A DNA stretch of 64,000 bases from Roseiarcus sp963732155 (GTDB taxonomy: Bacteria > Pseudomonadota > Alphaproteobacteria > Rhizobiales > Beijerinckiaceae). The notes beneath the pieces were generated by a model, which was not told the origin of the DNA, ran no database searches, and saw only the letters and a program-made list of their open reading frames with translations. The stretch covers positions 806,001 through 870,000 of the forward strand of contig CAVSYB010000013.1 of the NCBI GenBank assembly GCA_963732155.1, given 5' to 3'. Made by a program: the position numbers and the translations under genes. Positions 16,855 through 25,608 of this stretch are shown in pieces (positions within the stretch are counted from its first letter, which is position 1; each line of letters begins with the position of its first letter).

Positions 16855-18147
16855 TCATTGCGACCTCGCGAGCGACCGCACGGCCTGATCCGAGCCCGAT
16901 TGTAGCGCCCGCCGCACCGCTCGCAGCAGCGACCCGATTTCATTCTCCCAATTGTACCGCTCGCGCCCCAGGCGATAAGCCACGGCGCGGGCCGCGGCGA
17001 GCCGGGCTGGATCGCCGAGCAAACCGTCGATCATCGCCGCGAGGACTTGCGCGTCGTCGACGGGATAAACCTGTTCTGTCAGGCCCGCCTCGACCGCGAA
17101 CCCGCGTTGCCCGGGCGTATCCGACATAACCACGGGAATGCCGGCAAGAAGATAGGTGAAAAGCTTGTTGGACAAAGCGACAGCGTTGTTTCTTGTATGG
17201 GCTGGCTCGCCGCAAAGGCCGATGTCAAACGCCGCGGCTAGTCGCTCCATTTTGTCGGGCGCGTCGGGCGGCAAAATATGGAGCCGGCCCGTCGCGCCGC
17301 ATCCTATGGCGATCTCCTCCAAGCGATCGACGAAGCCGGCGACGGGCGTCCCGCGCAAATAGAGGTGCGGGCGGGCCTCCGCAAGCCCGATGGCCCGGAC
17401 CGCGCATTCCAGACCGCGATCGGGGCCGATCGTCTGGGAAAACCAATAGAGTGAAGGACCCGGCGCCGCGGTTCCCCTTGCTGTCGGTCCGGGTGGAGCC
17501 TGCGTCAGCGGAAACACGTTGAGAACGACCTCAGGTCGCTTGACGCCGTAGGCCTCGACATAAGCGTCGGCAATGCCCGGCGAGGCGGCGGTTACGTGCG
17601 CGCAACCCCGCAAATGACGGTCCTCGATCGCCCGCACCAGTCGTCGCTCGGCGTCGTAGTCCGGGCCGTCGGGCCAGTCGCCGAGGTGGAAGTCCTCAGC
17701 GTCGTAAGCGTAGCGCCCGCCGTGACGCCGGGCGGCGCTGGCTGCGGCCGGCAACGCCGCCGGATAATGGGCGATGTAGAGATCCGCCGGGGTGCGCAAA
17801 GCAGCGGCTGACAGGGGTCTCGTGGAAGCGCTGAAACGAAGGTCGGCGAAATGGACAAGGCCGGTCGCGGCGTGAGCTTGGCGGCACGCAACCTCGAGTG
17901 TCCGATTGAGGCGCCAACGCCACTTGGACCTCAAGTCGATGCGCTCGAGACGCCAAGGAATTCGACGCATCAGGGACTGGTCTCGCGGCTCGACCAGATC
18001 GAGGCGCCGCGTCGCGATCACGGTGACCCGACACCCCGCTTCATGCAACGCTTGGGCTTCCTTCGCTACGCGCGGATTCGAGCCGATTTGCCCGGGGGTC
18101 AGGATGCACACGCTCGGCGGAGCTGGCTGGTGAAATGGCGACGACAT
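16855..18147 (-). CDS. Glycosyltransferase family 4-like protein
   Basis: A 430-residue GT-B glycosyltransferase-like protein. It begins MSSPFHQPAPPSVCILTPGQ and continues IGSNPRVAKEAQALHEAG, typical of GT4 enzymes with a glycine-rich acceptor loop. SLYWFSQTIGPDRGLECAV near residue 250 begins the donor domain, and ALSNKLFTYLLAGIPVVMSD near residue 350 replaces the usual EX7E region. The start at 18147 lies 2 bases after the upstream stop, which indicates translational coupling; the longer frame upstream is Arg/Gly-rich and overlaps the neighbour. Part of a tight run of glycosyltransferase genes on the minus strand. Confidence 0.85.
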   Translation of the reverse strand: MSSPFHQPAPPSVCILTPGQIGSNPRVAKEAQALHEAGCRVTVIATRRLDLVEPRDQSLMRRIPWRLERIDLRSKWRWRLNRTLEVACRQAHAATGLVHFADLRFSASTRPLSAAALRTPADLYIAHYPAALPAAASAARRHGGRYAYDAEDFHLGDWPDGPDYDAERRLVRAIEDRHLRGCAHVTAASPGIADAYVEAYGVKRPEVVLNVFPLTQAPPGPTARGTAAPGPSLYWFSQTIGPDRGLECAVRAIGLAEARPHLYLRGTPVAGFVDRLEEIAIGCGATGRLHILPPDAPDKMERLAAAFDIGLCGEPAHTRNNAVALSNKLFTYLLAGIPVVMSDTPGQRGFAVEAGLTEQVYPVDDAQVLAAMIDGLLGDPARLAAARAVAYRLGRERYNWENEIGSLLRAVRRALQSGSDQAVRSLARSQ

Positions 18148-18149
18148 GT

Positions 18150-19436
18150 TCAACGGCCAGCGGCCTTGAAATTCGGCTTGTATCCGGCCCGGATTTGACC
18201 CACCTCGAGCGCCGCTATCAATTCCCGTCGGAAGTCCGACCATTGCCTGCGGCGCGCGGTTTCCAAGGCGTGGAACCGCATCGCCTGCAACCTGTCGCGA
18301 TTGTCGAGGCACCACCGCAAGGCGTCGGCGAGAGACTTTGGATCGGCCGCCGGCACGATGAGCCCGTTGTCCGCCGTCACCAGAACGGCCGCCCCGGCCT
18401 GATCGGTCGTGATCACCGGCAGTCCATGCGCCATCGCCTCGGCGACGACCATCCCGAAGCCGTCGGACAGCGTTGGAAATACGAGGACGTCCGCATCCTC
18501 GTAGGCTTTGAAGAGCGTCGTCCTGGGAACCGAGCCATGAAAGACGACGGCTTCCATCTTCGATTCGAGAAACCTATCCGACAAGTTGACTTGGCCGTAG
18601 ACATTGAGGATCGCGGCCGACTTTGGGGCGAGCCGTCGCCACGCCTCGAGCAGGTGGTGCGCTCCCTTTCCCAAACTGAAGGACCCCGCCCAGGCCACGC
18701 TGAGCGGCCGAGTCTTGCGCTCGATGTCGAGCCTGACCTCGGCAATGGTTGGCGGAGCCGCCAGAGCAACAACAAACACCTTGGCGGGGTCGGCGCCCGC
18801 CTCGATATGAGATCTTGCGGTGAGGGGCGAGTTGGCAATGATCATGTCGGCGAGCGCAATCTCATTTCGTCTTCTCTCGTACCGACGGGCAAACTTGCCC
18901 TCGAAATAGCCATCGTGTTGTCCCGCGAGCTCCTTGCAAAGGCGCTTTTCGCGCCGCCGGATTTCTTCGAACTGCCGGCTGTCGAGCGAGGGCAAGTGCA
19001 GGATTCTAGCGACGCCCTCCTTGTTCGCGCGCTCGAAGGCGGCGAGCGCGGTATACTCAAAAGCGTGAATCGCCTGCACCCGGGGGACGTAGCGGCGGGC
19101 GACGAGTGCATCGAAGCTGCGGCTCATACGGTCCCAAACTCGATCGGTGACGGCCGGTCCGACGCCGGATTTCACGGCGGCGCTGCGCAGCAGCTCCCAC
19201 ATCGGATAACTGTGCACCAGGTGAGGCGGCGCCTGCTCGATCGTTCTTCGGGCCAATTGCCGGGCGAGGCGCTTCGACCCCTGAAAAGGTACTCTCTCAA
19301 GCAGGGAAGCCAGCATCCCGTCCTGCCGGTAGACATATGTCGTGACAAACGCCTCGAGCGCTCCGGCTTCAAATAATGCCCGCGCGCAGTGCTGGGCATG
19401 CTCCATGTTTCCCGGGTACGCCAAGACGCTTCGCAT
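18150..19436 (-). CDS. Glycosyltransferase family 4
   Basis: A 428-residue GT-B glycosyltransferase opening MRSVLAYPGNMEHAQHCARA. The donor domain shows LSVAWAGSFSLGKGAHHLLE near residue 230 and VFPTLSDGFGMVVAEAMAHG near residue 305, in which the first glutamate of EX7E is Asp and the second is kept. LPVITTDQAGAAVL follows as usual. It is separated by 3 bases from the upstream gene and 2 bases from the downstream gene, so it sits in one operon with both. Confidence 0.9.
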   Translation of the reverse strand: MRSVLAYPGNMEHAQHCARALFEAGALEAFVTTYVYRQDGMLASLLERVPFQGSKRLARQLARRTIEQAPPHLVHSYPMWELLRSAAVKSGVGPAVTDRVWDRMSRSFDALVARRYVPRVQAIHAFEYTALAAFERANKEGVARILHLPSLDSRQFEEIRRREKRLCKELAGQHDGYFEGKFARRYERRRNEIALADMIIANSPLTARSHIEAGADPAKVFVVALAAPPTIAEVRLDIERKTRPLSVAWAGSFSLGKGAHHLLEAWRRLAPKSAAILNVYGQVNLSDRFLESKMEAVVFHGSVPRTTLFKAYEDADVLVFPTLSDGFGMVVAEAMAHGLPVITTDQAGAAVLVTADNGLIVPAADPKSLADALRWCLDNRDRLQAMRFHALETARRRQWSDFRRELIAALEVGQIRAGYKPNFKAAGR

Positions 19437-19439
19437 AGG

Positions 19440-20513
19440 CTAACTACTGAACCACGGCCTGCCGTGGCGGCGTTGCGGTTCGCATTGCTCGCTCCGACGC
19501 GAGGTCATCTGCGAATAGACGCCGAGGTAGCCATCTGTGACCGCGACATCGCTATATAACCGCTCGACCCGTGCGCGGCAGGCCGCTCGATCGATCCTGT
19601 GCACACTTTTGGTCGCTGCAACGAGCTCGTCCAGCGTGTCGACGACGAACCCTGTTAGATCCGGCTCCACAACCTCCGGAACGGCGCCCCGGCGAAGACC
19701 GATCACGGGGGTGCCGCAAGCCATCGCCTCGATCATGACGATGCCGAAGGGCTCCTCCCACAGGATCGGCATCAGCAGGGCGCGCGACTGGCCCAACAGC
19801 TCGTTCTTCCGCGCGTCGTCTACCGGCCCGACGTAGCGGATGCGCACACCATCGATGAGAGGGGCGACGCGCGCGTCGAACCAGGGGCGATGCGCATCAG
19901 GAACATTGCCGGCCAAGACCAGCTTCAGGCCGGTGCGGCGCGCCACTTCGATGGCGAGATGGGGCCCCTTGATCTCCTCGATCCGGCCGAGAAACATCAG
20001 GGGCGCGTCTGGACCGACCCTCGCGCGGAACGCGTAAATGTCAAGCGACACGCCGTTCGGCACGTGGTGCCAGCGGCCGGCAAGCTGCGTCGCCTCGGTC
20101 ATTCGCCGGCTGACCGCCGAAAACTCGAGGGATCCGCGCGAGAGCCGATGCGCGATGCGCGTCGTGCGCGGGCTGATTTCGCGCTGATAGCTCATCAGCT
20201 TCGGGATCTCGAACGGCAGGATCGGCGCCAGATAGGCGAGCCGGGAGAAGCTGTGTACGATATCGAAGCGGCGAGCGACGACGTGGCGGGCGAGCGTCGC
20301 CGCATTGCGCACCGTCGCCAGCTTCGAGCCGCTGCTCCGCCCGGGCCAACCGACGCTTGGAACGGGACACGACGATTCACAACTCGCGAACAACGTGACG
20401 TCGTGGCCCCGCCCCGCGAGATTTCGCGCGAGCATGTCGACGACGCGCTCGATCCCGCCATAGTGGACCGGCGGCACAGGCAGCTCCGGATCGGCCGTCA
20501 GGGCGATTCTCAC
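19440..20513 (-). CDS. Glycosyltransferase family 4
   Basis: A 357-residue GT-B glycosyltransferase. MRIALTADPELPVPPVHYGG followed by IERVVDMLARNLAGRGHDVT is the classic GT4 acceptor-domain opening. APLMFLGRIEEIKGPHLAIE near residue 180 and PILWEEPFGIVMIEAMACG near residue 260 carry the donor-binding EX7E glutamates, followed by TPVIGLRRGAVPEVV. It lies 12 bases after the upstream GT4 gene and 3 bases before the next one, inside a compact operon. Confidence 0.92.
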   Translation of the reverse strand: MRIALTADPELPVPPVHYGGIERVVDMLARNLAGRGHDVTLFASCESSCPVPSVGWPGRSSGSKLATVRNAATLARHVVARRFDIVHSFSRLAYLAPILPFEIPKLMSYQREISPRTTRIAHRLSRGSLEFSAVSRRMTEATQLAGRWHHVPNGVSLDIYAFRARVGPDAPLMFLGRIEEIKGPHLAIEVARRTGLKLVLAGNVPDAHRPWFDARVAPLIDGVRIRYVGPVDDARKNELLGQSRALLMPILWEEPFGIVMIEAMACGTPVIGLRRGAVPEVVEPDLTGFVVDTLDELVAATKSVHRIDRAACRARVERLYSDVAVTDGYLGVYSQMTSRRSEQCEPQRRHGRPWFSS

Positions 20514-20525
20514 GCTTTGTCTTGC

Positions 20526-21869
20526 CTAGTGCGGCGGTAGCGACTGGTAGAGATGGGCCATTTCCGATGCGACCGTCGACATGGCGCGAACGCCGCGAGA
20601 TGGGCGCGGCAGTGCGCCTCGCCGGCGCCGCGATGCGAGCCGTTCGATGGCCGCCGCCCAAGCGGCGACGTCGCCAGCCTCCACCAACTCGCCGGCGTCC
20701 CCCTCATCGACCAACTCCGCGATTCCGCCCAGACGCGACCCCAAGACGAACAGCCCCGCGGCCTGCGCCTCCAGTATGACCAGAGGACCTGTCTCCAGGC
20801 ATAACGACGGAACGACGAGCGCGTCGTAATCCGACATGACCGAAGCAAGATCGCCGCGCGAGACCGCAGGCTCGATGGATATCCGCGCATCGACGCTCGC
20901 CAGGGCGCGAACGCGCGCCTCATAAGCGCGCTGGGCGGGCGGCGCGGGAACGGTGCGAATCGACAGACGGACGGGTGTCTGCGTTGGCAGCGAGCGGATC
21001 GCCCGCACGACCACTTCGACGCCCTTCACCGGATCCCACCGACCCAGGAAGAGCAGCTTCAACGGCGCGCGCGGCGCGGAGCGGTATGCGGGGATGGCCT
21101 GGGCCGCATCCAGGTGGCCGCGGGGAACGCCCTGGCGGCTCAACAGGAGCTTGCGCTCCGGCACGCCGTTCGCCGCCAACGCCGCGTGGAGCCACTGACA
21201 TACAGCGACGATGCGATCGGAATTCTCGATCATTTCGGCGATATAGCCCAACCGCTCGGCTGCGAGGGCGCGCGCCGAAAGCGCCGTCGCCAGACGGCTC
21301 TCGGCGCGCCGCGCGCGTTTGGCCATCCCGAGCGGCAGATCGCCAAGCGCCCGGGCCAACGGCTTCGGCGCGCCGCGGCTTTGCGCCCAGCAGGCGGCGC
21401 ACGCCTTCTCCTCGACGCGTCCGTCGCACGCGGCCTCGCCGAACCGCAGCATCGTGCCGCGCAGGCAGATGGCGCCCGGCGCATGGACTGTCAGAACCGT
21501 CCGAAAACCCAGTTCGCGCGCGGTTCGCAGATGATGCGGCCCGCAGCCTCGCGTCCAGGAGTGTTGGTGATAGATTGCATTCCGATGTCTGAGGAGATGC
21601 GCACGGAACGCCTCGAAATCGTGATGGGGCATGCCGTCTCTCATTTCGTCCGAGGCCGCCGCCTCGTTCACCGGGTAGGTCTCTACGGGCGCGCCGGCGT
21701 GCTCATAGCGCTCGGGCATATTGGCGCTGCGCGGCGCCAGAACCAAGCTTCTCATCCCGAGGCGGGCCAACTCGCCGACCAGCCCGTCGAGGTAAACCTC
21801 GGTGCCGCCGATCTGGTAGGGCAGGTACCAACCCGCGACCTGCAGCACATTGACTGCGCAGCCGGTCAT
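20526..21869 (-). CDS. Glycosyltransferase family 4
   Basis: A 447-residue GT-B glycosyltransferase. It begins MTGCAVNVLQVAGWYLPYQI and continues GGTEVYLDGLVGELARLG. A Cys-rich insert near residues 140-165 (CLRGTMLRFGEAACDGRVEE, then KACAACW) is a feature of a GT4 subgroup with a possible metal-binding loop. The donor half has LKLLFLGRWDPVKGVEV near residue 265 and VPSLCLETGPLVILEAQAAG near residue 365. Its ATG overlaps the stop of the preceding GT2 gene (ATGA, 21866-21869), which fixes the start; the frame is open far upstream only as a shadow of that gene. Confidence 0.9.
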   Translation of the reverse strand: MTGCAVNVLQVAGWYLPYQIGGTEVYLDGLVGELARLGMRSLVLAPRSANMPERYEHAGAPVETYPVNEAAASDEMRDGMPHHDFEAFRAHLLRHRNAIYHQHSWTRGCGPHHLRTARELGFRTVLTVHAPGAICLRGTMLRFGEAACDGRVEEKACAACWAQSRGAPKPLARALGDLPLGMAKRARRAESRLATALSARALAAERLGYIAEMIENSDRIVAVCQWLHAALAANGVPERKLLLSRQGVPRGHLDAAQAIPAYRSAPRAPLKLLFLGRWDPVKGVEVVVRAIRSLPTQTPVRLSIRTVPAPPAQRAYEARVRALASVDARISIEPAVSRGDLASVMSDYDALVVPSLCLETGPLVILEAQAAGLFVLGSRLGGIAELVDEGDAGELVEAGDVAAWAAAIERLASRRRRGALPRPSRGVRAMSTVASEMAHLYQSLPPH

Positions 21870-22852
21870 CCGCGACCGACCAAGGACAGCAAGGAGCGCG
21901 CCGCGCGAAGACCGACGAGCCGCGCCAGCGGGGCCGCGACTCTGGAGTGCAGGGGCGGCCGCAAGTCCAGCTTGCGCTGCGAATCGACGGCCTCGAAATA
22001 GCTGGGGTGACCGGCGGAGAAGAGGCCGCGGCCAGCGGTGTTGTAGATGCCCAGAACCGCGTTGCGGCGCGCGTCGTCGAGAGAGCTTCTGGCCCGCCAC
22101 AGCGTCTCGATTTGTTGCCCGTTCAACAGCACATCCTGAAAGAAACGCGCCGGATCGCAGCGCGAGAGGCTGCCGGGACGGACGCGATATCTCGCGCCAA
22201 TGTGAGGCGAGTGGACGAAACGCGCGCCGTGATAGGCCGCGTCGAACAGGAAGCGGGCGTCCTGGATGATGGGTAGATCCGCGCGAAACCCGCCAATCTT
22301 GTCGACGATGAAGCGTTTGTAGAGGATGGCGGCCGTCGTCGCCCAGACATGGACTGCGATCGCGAGCTCTGCATTCGCCTCGAGCGCCGGCCAGGCGATC
22401 GAGCGACGTTGGCCGGGCGCGAGTCCTCCGGCGTCGTCGTCGTGGCATTCCAGCCAATCGCAAATCACCACATCGGCCTTCGACGCCTCGGCGGCCGCCA
22501 GCCGCTGCCTCAGTGTTTCGGACTCGAGCATGTCGTCGGCGTCGAGGAAAACGATCCACTCCGCATTGGTTTCCGAGACGCCTCTGTTGCGAGCCGCCGA
22601 GGCGCCGCGATTGGGTCCGGTCACAACCCGAGCGGAGGGCTCGAAGGCGCGGGCGACCGCGAGAGAGCTGTCGGTCGAGCCGTCGTCGACGACGATCACC
22701 TCGACAGGCACGTCTTGCGCCAAGGCGCTTTGGAGCGTCGCGGCAAGCGTGGAGGCTGCGTTGTAACACGGCACAATCACCGCTACGGCGCCATTGCGCT
22801 CGTCAGCTTCGCTGCTGCCCGTCGCGTCTCTGGTCGGTTGCGTGACGTTCAT
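21866..22852 (-). CDS. Glycosyltransferase family 2
   Basis: A 328-residue GT-A glycosyltransferase. VAVIVPCYNAASTLAATLQS and VIVVDDGSTDSSLAVARAF form the nucleotide-binding half, ASAARNRGVSETNAEWIVFL then DADDML near residue 110 holds the metal-binding DxD-type motif, and the C-terminus has two helices without clear membrane spans. The acceptor is presumably the growing lipid-linked glycan. It is coupled by ATGA overlap to the downstream GT4 gene and heads the compact glycosyltransferase run 22852 to 16855. Confidence 0.92.
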   Translation of the reverse strand: MNVTQPTRDATGSSEADERNGAVAVIVPCYNAASTLAATLQSALAQDVPVEVIVVDDGSTDSSLAVARAFEPSARVVTGPNRGASAARNRGVSETNAEWIVFLDADDMLESETLRQRLAAAEASKADVVICDWLECHDDDAGGLAPGQRRSIAWPALEANAELAIAVHVWATTAAILYKRFIVDKIGGFRADLPIIQDARFLFDAAYHGARFVHSPHIGARYRVRPGSLSRCDPARFFQDVLLNGQQIETLWRARSSLDDARRNAVLGIYNTAGRGLFSAGHPSYFEAVDSQRKLDLRPPLHSRVAAPLARLVGLRAARSLLSLVGRG

Positions 22853-23159
22853 GTCACCTGTTCAGCCCGCTTCGGAGCCGCCGCCGAGCGGACTTCCCGG
22901 TTGCCAAAGAGCATCAGGCTCGGCGGCTCGATGTGCTTCCATCTCATGAGGGCGACAATAGACATCGGGCCAAGAGAGGTCGCAAAGAGGCAAAGCAGCG
23001 ACAAGCGCTTCTTCGCGTCCAACAACAGCAGTCGCTGCGCCGGCCAATCATGAAGGTGCACTCCGCAGGAAAGGTCGACGCGCTTGCCGAGACGATCGCC
23101 ACACCCGGAACCGCTCCCGCACGCTGGCCTTCGCGGTCGCGAGCCGCTTCGGGGCGCGT
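22853..23159. other. Gap with a doubtful coding remnant
   Basis: About 300 bases between the fused oxidoreductase gene and the GT2 gene. A minus-strand frame ending SAAAPKRAEQVT overlaps the GT2 start in an ATGA arrangement (22849-22852), and its last 60 residues include LSLLCLFATSLGPMSIVALM, a possible membrane segment. The upstream part is Arg/Gly-rich and unconvincing. It may be the tail of a decayed membrane protein gene. No family was recognised. Confidence 0.25.
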
Positions 23160-25337
23160 CTAAGTCAGCGGCGCGACGATTGGCAATCGGCCGGTTTCCA
23201 CGAGCCATTCAATGGTTGCAGCCTGGGCGTGGGCCAGATCGACCTTCGGCCGCCACTTCAGAATCTCGCGCGCCTTATTGGCTGAGAACGTTGTCTGCGC
23301 CGGACCGAAGAGAGATGCGAGCCATTCCGGCGGCGGCTGGGCGGGCGCGTCGGCTTCCTGTCTGGAAGACGAATCTCTACTCGCCCAGCCGTCGCCGCCG
23401 AGTGATCCGACGCGCTTGCCGAGATCGAACAACTTGCGGATGGTCGAGCTGCGCTTCGCCACATTCCTGACCTCGCGAGCAGACAAGACTGAAGACACTA
23501 GGTCCTCGACTCTGAACGGACGGCCGTACCGCGGCAATCCCTTCAGTTCGGATGCCGTGAAGCTCGGGACCTGAGACGCGATGGACCGGATGAGAGGCCC
23601 AATAAATTCGCGCCAGGATATTGCGCCGTCGTTGACGATGAACCTGTTGCCGTGGGCTTCTGGAACCTCGCTCGCCGCGATAATCGCGTCGATCAGGTTC
23701 AAGACATAAGTGTAGTTGCACGACCCGATCCCGTCGCTGATCCAGCAGAATCGGCCTTCCCGCGTGAGGTCGACCGGAAGGTTGGTATAGACGCCGCCGC
23801 CAGGCCCGAACACGCAGGTCGGGTTGAGGATCACGATGCGGGTCGGCAATGACGTTCGGGCTCGCGCCAAGCACCACCTCTCGATGGTCGCCTTGGTGCG
23901 CCCATACTCGCCGCCATAAGGCCGATAGGGAAACAACTCGTCGACCTCGCCCTCGCCTCGCGGAAATCCGAACACATACATCGTGCTCAGGACCACCACG
24001 CAGTCCGCGCCGGCCTCGATTGCGGCCTCTACGACGTTCTTGGCGCCGTCGATCGTGGTTCGCGCCGGATTTTCGCCGTCATTTCCATACGCCAAATGAT
24101 AGATGATCCGGGCATCGGCGACCGCCGCTTTGACGGATTTCCTGTCGAGCAAATCCGTCGGCACGATCTCAACGGGAAATCTTGAAACATTCGCGCATGT
24201 CCCCGGCCTGCGCGCTGCGACGCGAATGTTGTTTTGCTCGAGGCTGAGCCGTTCCACGAGGTGCCCGCCGATAAAGCCAGTTCCCCCTGTGACGAGCACA
24301 TTGGCGCGATTGGATGGTGGAACAGAACACATCGGCGCGCTCGCGCCGTGGCGGCGCCGCTCATAAGCCCATTCGATCAAAGCCACGGCGCGCTCGGCGT
24401 CGGCGGCGTCGGCGATCCGCGTAGCGCGGCCGCTGATCGCCCGCTCGAAATCCGCCAACATCTGGCAGAAGCTGCCCTGGAAAGTGGCCGGCCAAGCGGC
24501 TTCATCGAAGGGTCTTTCGACAGTGACACGGCGGCTGAAGGAGCCAATCGGCGTCACGATCGCCTCGTTCTCGTTGGCTTTGTTGACGCGAATCTCGCCG
24601 CGCTCACAGGCGATCTTGATGTAGGCGCCCGATTGATGGATCCGCGACAGCCGCATCTCGATCGGCACGTCGCCGGCAACGAGACTGTACCGAAGGCTCG
24701 ATTCGATGCCGCCTTTCGCATCGTCGGAATATGCAAGCGGCTTCAGCGCGCCGATCACGTTGTCGAGGTAATCGAGGTAGTGGACGCCCATGTCCGCCAG
24801 CACGCCGCCGGCGTCAGGCGAGAAGAATGCGAACGACCTCGGCCGCCACAGGAACGGGGCGCAGTCATGGACCTCGATGGCGCGCACCTCGCCGCATTCC
24901 TTGGCGACGACCATGTCGCGCGCCAGCATCAGCGACGGCAGATATCGCCGCGACATCGCGACTTTGAGCGTGACCTGCTTTTCGTCGGCGAGCGCACGCA
25001 ATCGAGCGCAATCGGACGCTCTCAGGGCCAGCGGCTTTTCGCACAGCACATGTCGCTCGCGATCGAGCGCCCGCCGCACAGCGTCGACGTGGAGCTGGTT
25101 TGGCGCCGCGACGATGATGCAACTCGGTTCGTCCTGTCTCGGCGGCGACAGCGCCTTCAAGTAGCTTGCGTAGTCCTGGTCGTGGAATTCGACGTCGCCG
25201 AATTTCGGTTGCCGCAATCTGATCAAACGAGCGTCGGGATCGACGACCGTCGCGTCGGCCAGACGGTCCATGAGACGCAACGCCGGAAGATAGTATCCGG
25301 TGGTGACGCTGCCGCCGCCGAAAATCAAATATTTCAT
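23160..25337 (-). CDS. Fused Gfo/Idh/MocA oxidoreductase and NAD-dependent epimerase/dehydratase
   Basis: A single 725-codon frame joins two sugar-nucleotide enzyme families. Residues 1 to about 330 are a Gfo/Idh/MocA dehydrogenase: Rossmann start MKYLIFGGGSVTTGYYLP, the EKPLAL motif near residue 99, and ADMGVHYLDYLDNVIGAL as the catalytic-domain His segment. Residues about 345-725 are an extended SDR: VLVTGGTGFIGGHL, STMYVFG, and the catalytic Tyr-x3-Lys in YGRTKATIERW. The pair could carry out successive oxidoreductions or an epimerisation on one nucleotide sugar. There is no stop between the domains; an in-frame Met near residue 336 could in principle start the second half separately. The substrate is unknown. 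It lies between the ABC exporter and the glycosyltransferase run. Confidence 0.88.
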   Translation of the reverse strand: MKYLIFGGGSVTTGYYLPALRLMDRLADATVVDPDARLIRLRQPKFGDVEFHDQDYASYLKALSPPRQDEPSCIIVAAPNQLHVDAVRRALDRERHVLCEKPLALRASDCARLRALADEKQVTLKVAMSRRYLPSLMLARDMVVAKECGEVRAIEVHDCAPFLWRPRSFAFFSPDAGGVLADMGVHYLDYLDNVIGALKPLAYSDDAKGGIESSLRYSLVAGDVPIEMRLSRIHQSGAYIKIACERGEIRVNKANENEAIVTPIGSFSRRVTVERPFDEAAWPATFQGSFCQMLADFERAISGRATRIADAADAERAVALIEWAYERRRHGASAPMCSVPPSNRANVLVTGGTGFIGGHLVERLSLEQNNIRVAARRPGTCANVSRFPVEIVPTDLLDRKSVKAAVADARIIYHLAYGNDGENPARTTIDGAKNVVEAAIEAGADCVVVLSTMYVFGFPRGEGEVDELFPYRPYGGEYGRTKATIERWCLARARTSLPTRIVILNPTCVFGPGGGVYTNLPVDLTREGRFCWISDGIGSCNYTYVLNLIDAIIAASEVPEAHGNRFIVNDGAISWREFIGPLIRSIASQVPSFTASELKGLPRYGRPFRVEDLVSSVLSAREVRNVAKRSSTIRKLFDLGKRVGSLGGDGWASRDSSSRQEADAPAQPPPEWLASLFGPAQTTFSANKAREILKWRPKVDLAHAQAATIEWLVETGRLPIVAPLT

Positions 25338-25608
25338 GCGGCCGCTCGAATCCGCGCCCTAGAGAAATCTAGAGCGACGAACTCGAAATACTCCGCCACG
25401 CGGCCGCACCGCTCGTCTAACCGCCCGCTTCTTGTTGACAAAATCCTGTGCGGTCGGCGGGCAGATTGGCCTTTCTCAATCTTGCCGAGAAAAACTCGCC
25501 CCAGAGCGCGCACGAGTCTCAGCTCAAGCCCAATCGTAAAGCCATGCGCATAGGGCCGCCAGCCCGTAGATCGGGAAGCTACGCGCCGCATCGCGTTGCC
25601 TGTCATGA

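Noticed and set aside
20533..20545. A GGCGGTAGCG sequence resembling the ops/JUMPstart core near a glycosyltransferase stop codon
   Set aside because: It lies on the plus strand, opposite to the direction of transcription of the locus, and within the end of a coding region; probably chance in GC-rich DNA.
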